Notes: generated by a model from the sequence alone, not told the origin. 64,000 nt of DNA from Oreohelix idahoensis (GCA_024509875.1 JAMPIV010008519.1:1-64000), one strand, 5' to 3'. Positions 15,401 through 26,989 are shown, counted from the stretch's first letter. Program-made: numbers and translations.

Positions 15401-18056
15401 TTCAAACATGCGTGTTTAGGCGGGGTAATTTCAAAATTATTTCCGTCTGAAATGCTGTGCGTGATTCAAAAGGTCACCTCTCCCATATATGGCAATAAAA
15501 CATCCGATTGTTTTCTCTGCAAATACCTATAATTACATCTTACTTTCCTCAAGGTGTGCAGAAAACAATTATGTCATTCCTGTGCGTTGACAAATAAGTT
15601 ATCTTCCCGTAGTGGCTATCAAACTTTCAGCGTAGAACGCACCCTGGCCTTATCAGCGATTAAACAACTGCCCTGGGCGATTTTAGTGTTAATCTGTAGT
15701 CCACACCTGAGATTAACCAACATGGTTGTCGTTCAATATTGCATCACCTGTCTACGCTCTCAGCAGGGATGGTCAGGTGAACAGACAAGACGAACTATTA
15801 CTGAAAGAAGTGAAAGAATGTTTGAAAATACAAAATATCTGCCATATAGCAGAGAAAGAAAAAGGTGCCGACCCCTGAAAAGCGAGTAATTAAGTCAGTA
15901 CACAAAATGTCACTGATTACTGCCGTAGTGGAGAAGAGATCGAGAAGAGGTCGCCCCAATCCATCCTGTGACAGTTATGCAACTAAATCCGTATTTCAAG
16001 TTCGTCTTACCTGGAGTCAATCTGGTCATTATCACGTTTAGGGACTTAATTAATCTTTCGGGATGGTCAATTACGCCTTGACCTGACATGAACCGAAGTG
16101 TGAAAATGTAAACTGTGACCGTAGTACAAATTTCTGGGCTCCGAAACTGAGAAATAGTTAGAGAATGGGAGAGAGAGAGAGAAAATACAAAAAAAAGAAC
16201 GATCCATTTCTGTGACAATCATCTGGCTGTTAATTTTATTAATCTCTCGCTGTTGTTAACAAAGTGTTCTCTCGCTGTTTTTTGATTACTCAGTGTTTTT
16301 TTGTAGCTTTTATAGTATATATTCCTCATGGTCTGCATTGTCAACTCCGGATGTTCGGCTACCGAAATGTGTTTGTTTTTTGTTTCTCTCCTCTTATAGA
16401 GCTTTAATAGCATGTTCAGCCTGCCACAAAGTGGATTCTTTCGGTTATAATTCGGGTATATTGTGTGATTTCTTCTTCTTCTTTTTTTTCCACTCTCAGA
16501 CGTCTTCTTGGATGTCTTCAAAGAAAGCAGTACTCAGTTTGAGGTTATTTACATCTTCGTAGAGCTTTTTCACAAATGGTACTGGTGACGGCCTGTCGTG
16601 AGTTGAATGAGATTGACTGTCACTTTCTAGCTGTTAGTACCACCTCTCTATTTCCAGTGATTTTATCTCCTCCCACTTTCTTCATTTTAAGCACCTACGA
16701 GCGTAATTCCTGGTGTAGCCATGTAATTTCTTAATCTAGACAGGCAAACCCCTTCCTTCTCCACGTGCATAACCCGGTATTTTTGTACCGTCTCTAAAAT
16801 CTCTTTCATTCTAGTGGCGGCTGAACCTACGTGTCCTCTGAGTCACGGGAAAACGTATACGAGTGAGAGACCTTGCTGTTCAAGTGACCGAACGCTCTCG
16901 TTCCTGTAGATCTTATGAGTTCGACGACAACGGAAGAGTCTTCATTTCCAATACATAATTGCTTTGATTCCGAGTCGCAGGGGAGAAGTTCTTATTTCCC
17001 TAAAACCTTTGTCACAAGGGGAATTTTGCCGACCTCAATGCAGGTGTTGATCATGAGTGACGCCAAGTTGTAAGATATTCTGGCTATATATACTAGAACC
17101 CCCAGTCTCTCAATGCTTGTTGTCCCCCAGTTAATAGCCTGCAGAGTAGAATAAGTGCTATAGCCTATAGTATATGCGTGATTATAGGATTTTTCTTAAA
17201 CTTATTGAGAAATATCCATTAAGTTCGGACATACAGCCCTTGCAGTCGATGCACAATTCTGCTTGGAGTACCAGTTTTAGTGGATGCCAGTTGTCTGTCG
17301 GATCCTAATTTTATTGGATCCCCTTCCTGGAACCCCAGCTTGGGTTTTGTTGTGCTGAATAAATATGGTGACTTATGATCCCACTACTTCATAGCTCATT
17401 ATCCCTTGCAGTACATGTTAGAGATCACACTTGTATCTCCACCGCTAACGGGTTGCGCGTCACACTTGACCCAGCCCACTTTTTTTTTTCTCAGTCAGTT
17501 TAGACTTTGATTTTTCTGGATTTACCAGTTGGGAAATCCATCTGTAAAAATCTGACGTCCTGACATCACGCTGTAGTCACGGTTTGCCAAATTCCCCAAG
17601 GAAAGGCAAAAGGCATTGAAAAGTCTTGACTGCCGATACCACCAGAGTGAGAGCCTAGGACCACCGTATCGCTGTATAGAAAGGCCCAGTGGAGTGTTTT
17701 ATTGTGTTAAGATATACACCGCTTAATTAAATCTGCAGCAGCAGCAGAATGGAAATTCCCATTCCTGGTAGCTTATCACGCAAGTTACTGGCTGTAGTTT
17801 GATGAACACAGTCCAAATCGATGATTTTCCAAAGGAAGAGGTGCATATACCTCGGAATTTAGTTAACTAGACAGAGACAATCGTCTTCTTGTTTTTTTTT
17901 TTAAATCCTTAAAGACTGAGGATTGTCCCCTGCTTTTTAAAAATTACTGTCAAGTTCATTTGGTTTACTAACTCTTCAATTTTGTTAATAATTTATCTGT
18001 GTGATATGCCTAGACAACTCATATCTAGCGATTTTTTTTCTATTGTGTCAGTATTC

Positions 18057-18060
<4 letters not shown>
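15401..18060. other. No gene recognised
   Basis: Roughly 2.7 kb with no recognised domain or repeat boundary. Several 60-110 codon open frames (for example 15554-15889 and 16219-16521) show no motif, no paired neighbour exon and no repeat of themselves in the window, so they are left unassigned. Confidence 0.45.

Positions 18061-18104
<44 letters not shown>
18061..18104. repeat. (TA)n microsatellite
   Basis: About 44 bases of TA ending in ACACACACAT. Confidence 0.95.
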
Positions 18105-18113
<9 letters not shown>

Positions 18114-18234
18114 TACTTAGCGGCCAGAATTTACTTTCTATTTCACCTTTCATTTGGATGTTAGCCGGTTCTGTCCTTACTGAAATAAGTAGTACATTTC
18201 GGAGAGGAAGAGTGTATGTATGACATTTGAAGAT

Positions 18235-19609
18235 TGTTGCGAAGGGGGCTGGAAATAAGAGATTTGGTACATAAACTTATCTTCTCTCCTCCTGAAGGTC
18301 ATACTTCACTCTCTATTCACATTCGTGACTCTTTTTCTATCTACAACCAGTATCTCACTCAATCGTGTCTGACCTCAGACAACTTCTACGATCACCTCGC
18401 GACACGGCCATACGCGCTCTCGCTGTTCCACATATGTTGGGCATCTTTAAATCTGATGTTCAGAAGTCATTTTATCAGTGCCACAGTTGCATTCATAGTT
18501 GTTCCTAAATTTGGCTTGTTGAATAGATGGTATCCCAATCTGTTGTGGCCCGTGCGGAGTTTGAAGATTACCACTTGTTTTCTTCTTTTGAGCTGGTAGT
18601 ATGCATCCTTTTGTGTTTGACCAGGATGCTCTGCATCCCATTGTATCTAGATTCTGATAAAACTCCTTCCCTCCTCGAAAGTTATACTTGCATCAGGCTG
18701 AGATAGCTTTCCACCTTCCTTTGCCAATCTGTCAGCCTCTTCATTGCCGGGGATGTTACAATGAGATGGGATCCATTGGATCACAATATTTTTGAATCGT
18801 CGACATAATGTGTGGAGCACTGCTCTTACGTTATCCAGGTCTGCTTTATTTTGGCTTTTCAACGTTGCAATTACTGACAGTGCAAGGGTGAAGAAAGCAA
18901 CTTGTCTCTCTGTGCTTTCCTCTATCATTATAACTTCTGCTGCAGTTTTCAAGGCCTCTATCTCTGCTCTAAAGTTACTTAAGAATTGTCCTGTTGCAAC
19001 GGACAGCTTATTTTGTGCACCAGTGTTTAAGCCCAGAAAGACACCTCCACCTCCATTTTCTGTTGCATTTGTTGCTGATCTGTCTGTGTATGCATGGGTC
19101 CAGGTGCTGCATGAATAATGTTTCCTTATTTATTTTGTCGCTATGAATTTTCTCTCTGTTGCCGTCTGGCTTTTCTTTCTCTCAATTTCAGGAATGTTTT
19201 CCATCATTTCAGGGAACAGATGTTGTTTCCAAACTGGAAGCTTAATGTGCAGAGTGGATGGGTTTAATAGTTGATATTGCATTTATGGAAACTGCTCTCA
19301 TCCGTGTTGTGGTTGGTTCTACAAAGTTGCTTGAGTCTTTGCCTTCTAAGAGCTTTTATTCTATGGCACATCGGATGGTCTTTTAGTCTCTTGAATTTTT
19401 CAGCTTGTTACTGTGATCTGCTGTCTCTTCCATCCTCCATCGGCTGGATGCTTGTAATCTTTTCCAGTTCTTTTATAGGTGTTGTCTTCATGACTCCCGT
19501 TATAATTCTCATTGTTTGATTTTGGATCCTTCTAATTTTATCAAAGTTTGACTTAGATGCTGTTGCCCATGCAGCAATGCTATATTCTAGGACTGATCTC
19601 ACTTACCCT
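18235..19609 (-). pseudogene. LINE-F thumb, RNase H domain and C-terminus
   Basis: From high to low coordinates, the first motif is VLEYSIAAWATASKSN followed by NQTMRIITGVMKTTPI (19400-19605), the conserved post-RT region of this LINE type. An RNase H domain follows: HAYTDRSAT (first aspartate, near 19070), RAEIEALKTA (catalytic glutamate, near 18965), and WIPSHCNIPGNEEADRLAKEG (near 18720-18780), which holds the conserved histidine and last aspartate. Then FKLRTGHNRLGYHL (near 18560) marks the C-terminal tail. RNase H would remove the RNA template from the cDNA hybrid. Scattered stops and frame changes show it is not functional. A parallel copy of the same domain is on the plus strand at 61370-62160. 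Confidence 0.87.
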
Positions 19610-22056
19610 TGTGGTAAAGTGGGATGTTATAAATATTTATAGGGGACTTAGTGTACCGACTGAGATCAGCTGTGAAGGTATCTGTATCTAATAAGTGTGG
19701 TGTATTACAGATGACCTTACTTTGCTACCACATTTGTACCTCAGTCAGACTTATTCTGGAATATTGTGATGACTACGTTGAATGTCTAGGGTTATGATAA
19801 TGATGAATTGTATGTTCACAACAACCAACAGACAGATAAACAATTTAATTTAATCCACAACACTTAACAACACTGTGACACTCACATACATATAACACTC
19901 TATAAGACTATCTTAATAAGTCAAGGGTAACTTTTAAAAATATGTATTAATTCCTGTCAATAATAGATATCCTGATTCAACTACAAAGTGAACCAGGAAT
20001 CACAATCAAATGTAATCACAAGTTGTATGTACACAATTTATAGATAGGATCTTTGTATTGACATATATTATTATTGCAATATGTGTGTAAGTTGTGCTGT
20101 AGTACTATGAGGTAATACTGGCTATTCAAGCTATGTTGTTGTTTGTCATCATGACTTCAAGTGTTTGTTTCTGGTGGAAATAATATTGGAAAGGTTCACA
20201 GTTTCTTTTTATTTGAAACAAATAAATGTCCCTCTTGATTTAAGGTAAAGTCACTTTTAGAGGGGGGGTATACACAAGATTGAGCTGCTCTGACCAACGT
20301 AATCTTAACTTCTGTGTGGGCGGCAGGAAACAGTCTCCTATGCTCGCTTGCTTCACAGTTTTCTTGAGGAATAACACTGGTCGATATCTGGACCAAGGAG
20401 TATGCTATCAGCCTCTGGATTCAGCAAAACTCAGACCATGTGCTGCTTTAATACGTTAGTACCACGGTCCCTGAAACAAGAAGGTTGTACCTCCTACTTC
20501 AGAACTAATTTATAATCTATTTCCACACTGAAGCACAATACATAACAAACACTGAGTTCAGCGCTGTAGGCCAACTGTTAGCTTCTCATGTAACAACATT
20601 CACCAGTATTCCTCTCCCTAATGGTTACAACGCCTCTGCAATTTCAGCTGTAATTCCTTCTATACAATAAGATAGGTGTCACAGTACTATTTGGCAATCC
20701 CATATATGCCTATGCAGTAATACTCCTCTCCGACAAGTTTTTCTCATGATAGAGCAATATCTAGGCTTTGCCTCATGTTTGTTACTGAACGACACACATA
20801 CAGACATAAATTTATCAATTCACATTCAATTTTCATCTAAAAGAGATCAAATATGTCTAGCTTACCACAATTCAAGGAAATATTAAACAAATACGTTGAC
20901 TGGCGATGAGTTATGGCACAATTCCGATCTGCCTCTGTCCCAGGCTTTCATTAAAAAAATATGAACTGGTTCTCAACGCACTTGCTTCTACACAGTTTAA
21001 TTTCAAAAAGTGGCACTGAACCGACGCTCCTAATTGACTATATCAACTGGTTTAGCCAATGAGACCATGTTTACAAAAGCTTTTGAAAAAATTTACCCTT
21101 CCTACGTTTCCCTTAACAACCAAAAATAGTATTTGCAGTCGACTATTCATGTTTCGCCTTACATATAATTCTAACCAATCAAATCGGATTTAACGTAGTG
21201 GCCTCATTCCCCTAAAGCAGTATCCAAACATGAGCAAATATGATCTGGTGCTGTCAGACAACACCCCTATAATATTTTGGCTATAATTTGTTAATTACTA
21301 GACTATGTGCATAACACTTAACATATTCTTTGTCAGCAAGTCCTAAGGCACCCAAATATATAAATTTAATGGGGCTAAGTGGCTCCGTTCAAAATATGTA
21401 TTCTAGGATAGTCGTGTATTTTTTTTTTAAATCGATTTAGAACCGCCACCTGTCCTGCCTTTTCGACTGTTCTGTCAGTATAAAGTCAGGATTTCAGACG
21501 TAAAACAGTATTGTGTCATGTTTCCTAATAAGCATTAAACATGTTTTCAAAACCTAACCGTGTATTGGTAGTGTTTTTTTTGTCACTGTTTATTTGAAAA
21601 AAAGTTAGTGCTTCATGCCCTACGCGTGGGATTGGCGTTACTATTAATCGCGAGACTGTGGTAGTATTGCATGCGTTCCTCCGTACATCTCTCTCTCTCT
21701 CTCTAAGGCCGTCTGTCTTTTCGTAGTGCATAAAATGACATTAATGTAATCTAGGTCATTACGCAGTGTGTCTATCTCAAGGTTTTCTAAGAAACACAGT
21801 ACCGGTTTTATTTTTTTGAAACGCGTGTAGTTGATGCAGTAGGCTTTACTAGTAAACGTGAAAGCGTTACAATTATGCAGACGGAGCATAAAAAGGGGTT
21901 TTTCTTGTTCAGCCATTACGGCGGTATACACGCTGGCGTATGCCATTGAGAAAGCACCGGGCTTTCACCATTCTTCTTTCCCCCTACCGAATCAACTCGT
22001 TAGGCTTTACATTTACTTTTTAATTTAGATATGTGGATTTAGAATGTTTCACTACA
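19610..22056 (-). mobile_element. LTR-E element, copy 1 (solo-LTR-like, 2.45 kb)
   Basis: The element begins TGTGGTAAAGTGGG and ends TTTCACTACA, i.e. 5'-TG...CA-3' with a short inverted terminal match (TGTGGT/TGTAGT). It interrupts LINE-F precisely: flanks ACCCT (19605-19609) and GCCCT (22057-22061) are a near-perfect 5-bp duplication, and removing the element restores the LINE reading ...FTQG/VRSVLEY... A second copy (46388-48728) has the same termini and a perfect 5-bp duplication. No gag or pol frame is present. Minus-strand reading shows an inverted CCAAT (ATTGG, near 21060), a donor-like GTGGTAAGC (near 20866), an acceptor-like TTGTTTCAGGG (near 20465) and AATAAA (near 20207). A solo LTR is the favoured reading; a non-autonomous element of another class is possible. 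Confidence 0.75.
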
Positions 22057-22824
22057 GCCCTGTGTAAATTGTTATTAGCACTCTCTCATCGGCACCCCAA
22101 GCTGTTCCATGAATTGTTTTTCATAATTACAATTCTTTATCTTGCTCTCACCCGGTTTCTGTCAACTTATTTTTTTCCAAGTCAGAAGAGGATCAAAAGT
22201 AATGCCTGGGTAGTTTGGATTTTCATTTAGATGTACGTTTTTCCCGTTTAGCACTTGTTTGGAACTCTGTGGTCTTTTCGATAGGAGAAAAATGTGTGTG
22301 TTGTTTCCCTTCATTTATCTTCATTAGCCATGTTTTGGCCCACGATCCAGTGATGTTAGTGCTTCAACATCATAACCCTCCACTCCCAAAGGAGCATAGG
22401 CCTTCAAGAAACACACGCCAAGTTCTCCTGTCACGTGCTTGCTGCATCCGAATGTTTGCAGTAGTGATATACTCTTCAGAGATCCACAAAGCTAAGTCAT
22501 CTGCAAAGGAGGCATTGTGTGTTATTCTTGGAATATTTTCTGTTATGTCATTTATTTAAGAAAGTAACAGTGTAGGTGACATGACTCTCCCTCTGGGGAA
22601 CCCCCTGCTCTAATATAAACTTCTTACTTGCCTGACCTTGTAGCTGTACTCTGGCGGTTGTACATTCTCCCACACACACACCCCTTCTGTGCAGCTTGAC
22701 TTTCAATTCCTCTTCCATACTTTATCAAAAGTTTTTTTTTTCCAAATTTATCCAAACTACTAGCGTGTGTTTTTTCTCTTGGAAGGCATCTTCGATTTCC
22801 TGGTCTATATATGTTATCTGATAT
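22057..22824 (-). pseudogene. LINE-F reverse transcriptase, palm and thumb
   Basis: Minus-strand reading from 22824 downwards: DQEIEDAFQEKK, then VVWINLEK (motif A region, with the usual aspartate damaged), VKLHRRGVC, EQGVP and SPTLF-like residues of motif B (near 22610), and FADDLALW-like residues of motif C (near 22500). After the 70-bp scrap, WLMKINE and NYPGITFDPLLTWKK (near 22190-22330) give the thumb. Several frame changes break the ORF. The upstream continuation, QAGLRQYKSTE, is found on the far side of the CACTG transposon at 25003-25040. Confidence 0.83.
22365..22434 (-). mobile_element. 70-bp LINE-C 3' end inserted in LINE-F
   Basis: A short piece matching the 3' terminus of LINE-C (compare 13361-13440: the GGAGCATAGGCCTTCAA tract). 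It is flanked by GTGCTT at 22359-22364 and 22435-22440, a 6-bp duplication, and interrupts the LINE-F frame between its RT palm and thumb. It is an extreme 5' truncation. Confidence 0.7.
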
Positions 22825-22950
22825 CACTGGCTAACAAAAAAATTTTTTTTTCTTTCTCTAACATTTCTATGTTTTTCTGGTCAATTTTAATGCACTGTTT
22901 TTAAATCTGCAAACCGTTTTTCTCTATCAAGTCGGGATCTCTAGAAATAC
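22825..22950 (+). repeat. Left terminal inverted repeat of the CACTG transposon
   Basis: About 125 bases, roughly three-quarters identical by eye to the reverse complement of 24880-25002. Starts CACTGG. Confidence 0.85.
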
Positions 22951-23014
22951 GCAATTGAAGTTTTTTAACAACGCATACAGTATTACAACATCATTCGTAC
23001 AAGAAGTATAAAAG

Positions 23015-24705
23015 TTATGTAGGCTTGAATTTCTTTGCAGTCGACTTTCGTCGGTGAATGGCATGTGGTACATTGCGATGAAGCATCCAACAATAATCGG
23101 CAAGCATGGTCACACTCCACCGTCCTTGATAACGCGACTCCATTACGGCGATATCTTGATGGAATCGTTCTCCATGTTCATCGCTGACTTCGCCAAGGTT
23201 GTCAGGGAAAAAGTCAAGATGCGAATCGAGCAAATGGATTTTGAGGGACATGTTACAGCCCATAATTCTGTATGCATCTGTGCACTGCTTAACAATATGC
23301 ACATAGTCGACAGATTTGTGATTTCCCAAAAAGTTATCGACGATCGATTTGAATGCCATCCATGCGCGAAGTTCACTACCATGTAAAATGTTCTCGAATT
23401 GTTTGTCTGCAATAACTTTCCTAATCTGAGGTCCTACAAAGATACCTTCTTTTATCTTTGCATCGCTAACTTGCGGAAACTTTTCTCGAAGATAAGTGAA
23501 AGCTTTGCTCATTTTATCTAACGCTTTTACGAAATTCTTTATGAGCCGCAACTTTATATGTAACGGTGGTAAAATGATGCTGTCTTTGTTAACTAATGGC
23601 TCGTGTATTACATTTTTATGCCCAAGCTGCATACGATCCCGGATAGGCCACCCCTTTCTTGTATAATGTTCCGTCTGTTGCGGCTGTCCCATTCACATAG
23701 GAAGCAACAAAATTTAGTATACCTCGTCTGCATGCCCGTGAGAATTGCAATGACCTTTAGGTCTCCACAAATCCGCCATTGGTAGTCATTGTACTTTATT
23801 TTTGCCAAAAGTATAGCCATATTGTCATAAGTTTCTTTCATATGAACAGAGTAGGCGACTGGAATTGATGAAAATAAATTTCCGTTATGCAATAACACGG
23901 CTTTTAGACTAGTCTTGGAAGAGTCGATGAAAAGTCGCCATTCGTTGACTATGTGCTCATGACCGAAGTGCACCATTAGACCGTTTACATCTTTGCAATA
24001 GCAAATGTCATCATCCATCTCAAAGTATTGAACAAGTTCTCTGTGTCTATGACGAAATTTAGATATCGGAGTATTGGGCGCTAAAAGATTCCATTCTTTG
24101 AGTCGCGAACCAAGTAATTCCGCTTGTCCTTTGGTAAGAGCGAGATCACGTATTAGATCTGACTGTTCTGAATGGTTAATTAAGTGAACACCATCATTTA
24201 CCGGTATATAATCCGAGTCAGAATTAGTTTCTAAAGCAGGTAAACTATCACTTTCTGATGGTTCATTCATGTCCAACGGATATTGTTTTGGTGGAACTGG
24301 GATCGGACACGTGATTGGATCATGAAGCAATGGTTTCGAAACCGATTCAATATTTTGATAAACCACAGACTTTCTAGTTTTAAAAGTGAAACTATGGATA
24401 TTTGTCAAGCAGAAGTAACAATCAGTAGCGTGATTTGTCGGTTCACGCCATATTACTGGCACTCCAAAAGGCATCGACTTATGCTTCGGCGATTTTCGTA
24501 ACCAACCTGCCAGTGTATTTGCACAAGTCGAACAAACTGCATTTGGCTTCCAAGATTTATTTGCGTCATCAACTTTCGAATCGAAATAAAGTTCATATGC
24601 TTTCTTTAGTAATGGTGTAAAGTTTTTCTGGTGAACACGATCGGTAAAATATCCGCACACGTAACAGAACAGATCAGCCGAATTTCTAAAATTTATAGAA
24701 GCCAT
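23015..24705 (-). pseudogene. Transposase-like protein of the CACTG transposon (one frameshift)
   Basis: The protein would be about 560 residues. It starts at MASINFRNS (24705), runs in one frame to near 23690, then continues in a second frame (GHKNVIHEPLV...) to the stop after KKFKPT at 23015. A single small indel near 23675-23695 separates the frames. The N-terminus has paired cysteines (C14/C17 and C58/C61), a likely zinc-binding or DNA-binding module. Candidate catalytic residues are D261 in WRLFIDSSK and D315 in WRICGDLK, followed by CCFLCEWDS (C333-C337); an acidic cluster, SDEHGERFHQD, lies near the C-terminus and may supply the third acid. From memory, similar proteins are widespread as 'uncharacterised protein' in arthropods and cnidarians. 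Transposase function is inferred from its position as the sole gene inside this element. Confidence 0.78.
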
Positions 24706-24879
24706 ATTTCGCTCAGAATTATTTCAAAATACAGTAACTATTTGAAAAATAGCGTAACATATATCATGCATCTTTTAGCAGTATAAAAAGTAGAATTATT
24801 TTGCATTTTATTAATTTTTAATAAGTTATATAGTAAAAATGAAACGGAGCAAATAACGGTTTCCCAAAAATATATTTAT

Positions 24880-25002
24880 TCACAAATATCTTAAGAACCC
24901 GATGTGATAGAGATAAACGGATTTCAGATTTGAAATCAGCGCAAGAAACTGACCTAAGAACACTTATTCTTATATAAGAAAGAAAAATGTTGTTTGTCAG
25001 TG
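24880..25002 (-). repeat. Right terminal inverted repeat of the CACTG transposon
   Basis: Reverse-complement partner of 22825-22950. Ends GTCAGTG at 25002, followed by the TAT duplication. Confidence 0.85.
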
Positions 25003-25439
25003 TATTCAGTGGATTTGTATTGTCTGAGTCCTGCTTGTTAAGGGTTTAATTGGTGTTTTTCCCAGGTGGCAACCAGTCTGATATTTATTCTATTTGCATG
25101 CTAGACCGATAGCCTGGGAAAAGCCGCTAGTTGAACTGTACGGATTCGTCCTGCCGTTTGCTTGTTCCTAATGTTGTGGCTTGTTCAATCAATTGCTTAG
25201 TCCTTATTGCAATTTTGCTTTTTTCCCACATCTGTTCTTGCTAGTTTGCTGTCAGCCCTGAAAAGGGCTAGTCCTTAAAAAAGACTACCTGCTGATGAGT
25301 GGATCCTTGAGTATTATGGTTGGCTCAGATTATGTGTCGGTTGCTTGTGTCGTCTTTCTAGGATCATCCTGGTTTAAGACTTTCTAGATGATTATTGGAA
25401 ATAGCCCCTCTAGGATACCTCTGACCAGGCGCCCTGTAG

Positions 25440-25630
25440 TTTGCATGGACCTCTGAAGAGATAAAGAAAGGACGAGTGTACTGGTCCCTGAGATTTTCGT
25501 AAGAGGTGGCATATGAGGTTTGCATGAGGCTGGCAAACCACAGAAACCACCGTTACTAGAGCCTAAGAGGTTTGACGCAAACTTCCTGCATGGGCCAACT
25601 GTAGTGATATCTTCATGCTCACTAGGTGGC
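25440..25630 (+). repeat. rep-K dispersed repeat
   Basis: Matches the rep-K pattern: GAGGCTGGCAAACCACAGAA, then AAACTTCCTGCATGGGCCAAC. Divergent copy; boundaries approximate. The family is described at 37130-37375. Confidence 0.6.
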
Positions 25631-26384
25631 GACAGGGTAATAAATAATGAAATGTTTCTCCTGTCGTAGTTCCAATAGAATTAAGTTACAGGTTTAATGC
25701 GTTGATGTCATGATGTTAATTAAAGTCTACGACAAGAATTCTTGACCACGAACAAAGGTCCAAACCAGATCTCGTATCCTCTAATCAGGCATTAATCTAA
25801 ACAGATCTCCTACTTGCTACTGATCAGTTCTCCGTTAGAAACTAGAGGCAGCAAATCCGCTGGCTGTCTAATCTCCTTATTGACCCACGCATCGGCCGTT
25901 CAATGTGCGTCGAGAAGTTTACACCAAGTAAATTGATTGGCTCAGCTGTAAGTTGATGTTTGTTTCGGGATTAAGAAAACGTTGTAAACAGTTTCTTCAA
26001 AGCAGAGATAACAATTCTATCTTTGGTAAATGAAACGTTAGGTAAGTAAAACTGTTTGTGACCTTACGGAATAAGCATTCACAGAGGCACAACACACGTG
26101 CACACACAAAAAATAATTCCGTCAAGCTGACAAATAAAATATATAAAGAACTTGCCCGTGAGATTATTTTGAAAAAAAAATGTTTTCGGATAATTTACTT
26201 TCAGGTAAACAATGTTACACTAAGCTATGGTATGCTATGCTAATATGTGTGTATGTATGTAAATATTATGTATGTATGTATGTGTGAGTGGATTCATCTC
26301 GTTGGAGTTGCGGAAATTTGAAGCCAAAGTTCTAAGTAAATGTGTCAGCATTAGTGCAATAATTATAAGCTCTTACAGAATATG
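25631..26384. other. No gene recognised
   Basis: Mixed sequence with TATG-rich stretches near 26246-26285. No gene or defined repeat. Confidence 0.5.
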
Positions 26385-26885
26385 GAAACTTCGATGTAAA
26401 AAACACCCATTTTAAATTGCTGGAGATGTTTTCCACACTTTTATTAAGTCTAATCTCAATTGTGCTCTGTTTAATATACCAAACTACTATTGTATTTGAT
26501 GCTATATTTAGTATCTCACTCCACTACCTGTCAATGTATTTTATGGCAAACAAAGATTCTGATAAAAGCCCCATGTAAAAACACCCATATTGATCTACTT
26601 GAAAGGTATTCCACACACATTTTGTAAATTTCAATAATACTCATTTTGGGTATGTTGTCTCATATCATTTCATTACATGCCAATGTCTTTTAGAAAGCTT
26701 AAAGATTGTTAAACAAGTATATGTGTAACACAAACTTTCGATGTAAAAACACCTACATAGAACTACTTGAGACGTTTTCCACACTTTATGTAAATTCTAA
26801 TGATTCTCCAATATGCCATGTTGTATTTTATTATGTCATGTCAGTACATATCAATGTATTTTATGGAGAATAAAGATTCTGATTA
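26385..26885 (+). repeat. Tandem triplication of a ~172-bp unit (rep-J)
   Basis: Three diverged units start near 26399, 26569 and 26743 with AAAACACCCAT/AAAACACCTAC. Each proceeds through a GTTTTCCACAC(TTT) block and ends near CAATGTATTTTATGG plus AAAGATTCTGAT. The last unit ends AGAATAAAGATTCTGATTATG and runs into a TATG microsatellite. The last 90 bases recur on the minus strand at 43985-44080, also next to simple repeats, so this looks like the 3' end of an unidentified retroelement with a simple-repeat tail. Confidence 0.75.
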
Positions 26886-26989
26886 TGTATGTATGTATGC
26901 ATGTATGTGTGTATGCGCGGCGCCTCATGGTACAGTAGCACATAAAAAGAAATCATACATACTTGAGTGCAGCATCGTCACCTCCTGTA

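Larger units (their letters stand above)
22825..25002 (-). mobile_element. CACTG-ended DNA transposon (probable CMC/CACTA-like superfamily), 2,178 bp
   Basis: The left end reads CACTGGCTAACAA and the reverse complement of the right end reads CACTGACAAACAA. The two termini remain alignable for about 120 bases, sharing blocks such as CCGTTTnTCTCTATCA and TCGGGnTCT. Each side is flanked by TAT (22822-22824 and 25003-25005). When the element is removed with one TAT, the surrounding LINE-F sequence reads continuously as LRQYKSTEYQITY, so both boundaries and the 3-bp duplication are confirmed by the empty site. CACTR termini with 2-4 bp duplications are characteristic of the CMC (CACTA/Mirage/Chapaev) group. 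The element carries one gene, filling most of its length on the minus strand. Confidence 0.85.
18235..25110 (-). mobile_element. LINE-F with RNase H, split by three later insertions
   Basis: One degenerate non-LTR retrotransposon runs from about 25110 down to 18235. Its pieces are 25003-25110, 22057-22824 and 18235-19609. They read in order as RT fingers, RT palm and thumb, RNase H and C-terminus, and join smoothly once the inserts are removed. The inserts are the CACTG-ended transposon (22825-25002), a 70-bp LINE-C scrap (22365-22434) and the LTR-E element (19610-22056). RT plus a C-terminal RNase H is the arrangement of I-group/Jockey-like LINEs rather than the compact RTE type seen elsewhere in this window. 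Numerous stops and frameshifts make it an old copy. The 5' limit is uncertain because similarity fades near 25110. Confidence 0.85.

Noticed and set aside
15554..15889. Possible host exon (111-codon frame)
   Set aside because: No recognisable domain, no clear splice-site pair, and frames of this length occur throughout by chance.
21644..21946. Possible host exon (100-codon frame)
   Set aside because: Lies wholly inside the LTR-E element; it shows no domain, and no corresponding frame was recognised in the second copy.
23054..23386. Plus-strand frame opposite the transposase-like gene
   Set aside because: Shadow of the minus-strand gene, which has the domain pattern; the plus frame shows none.
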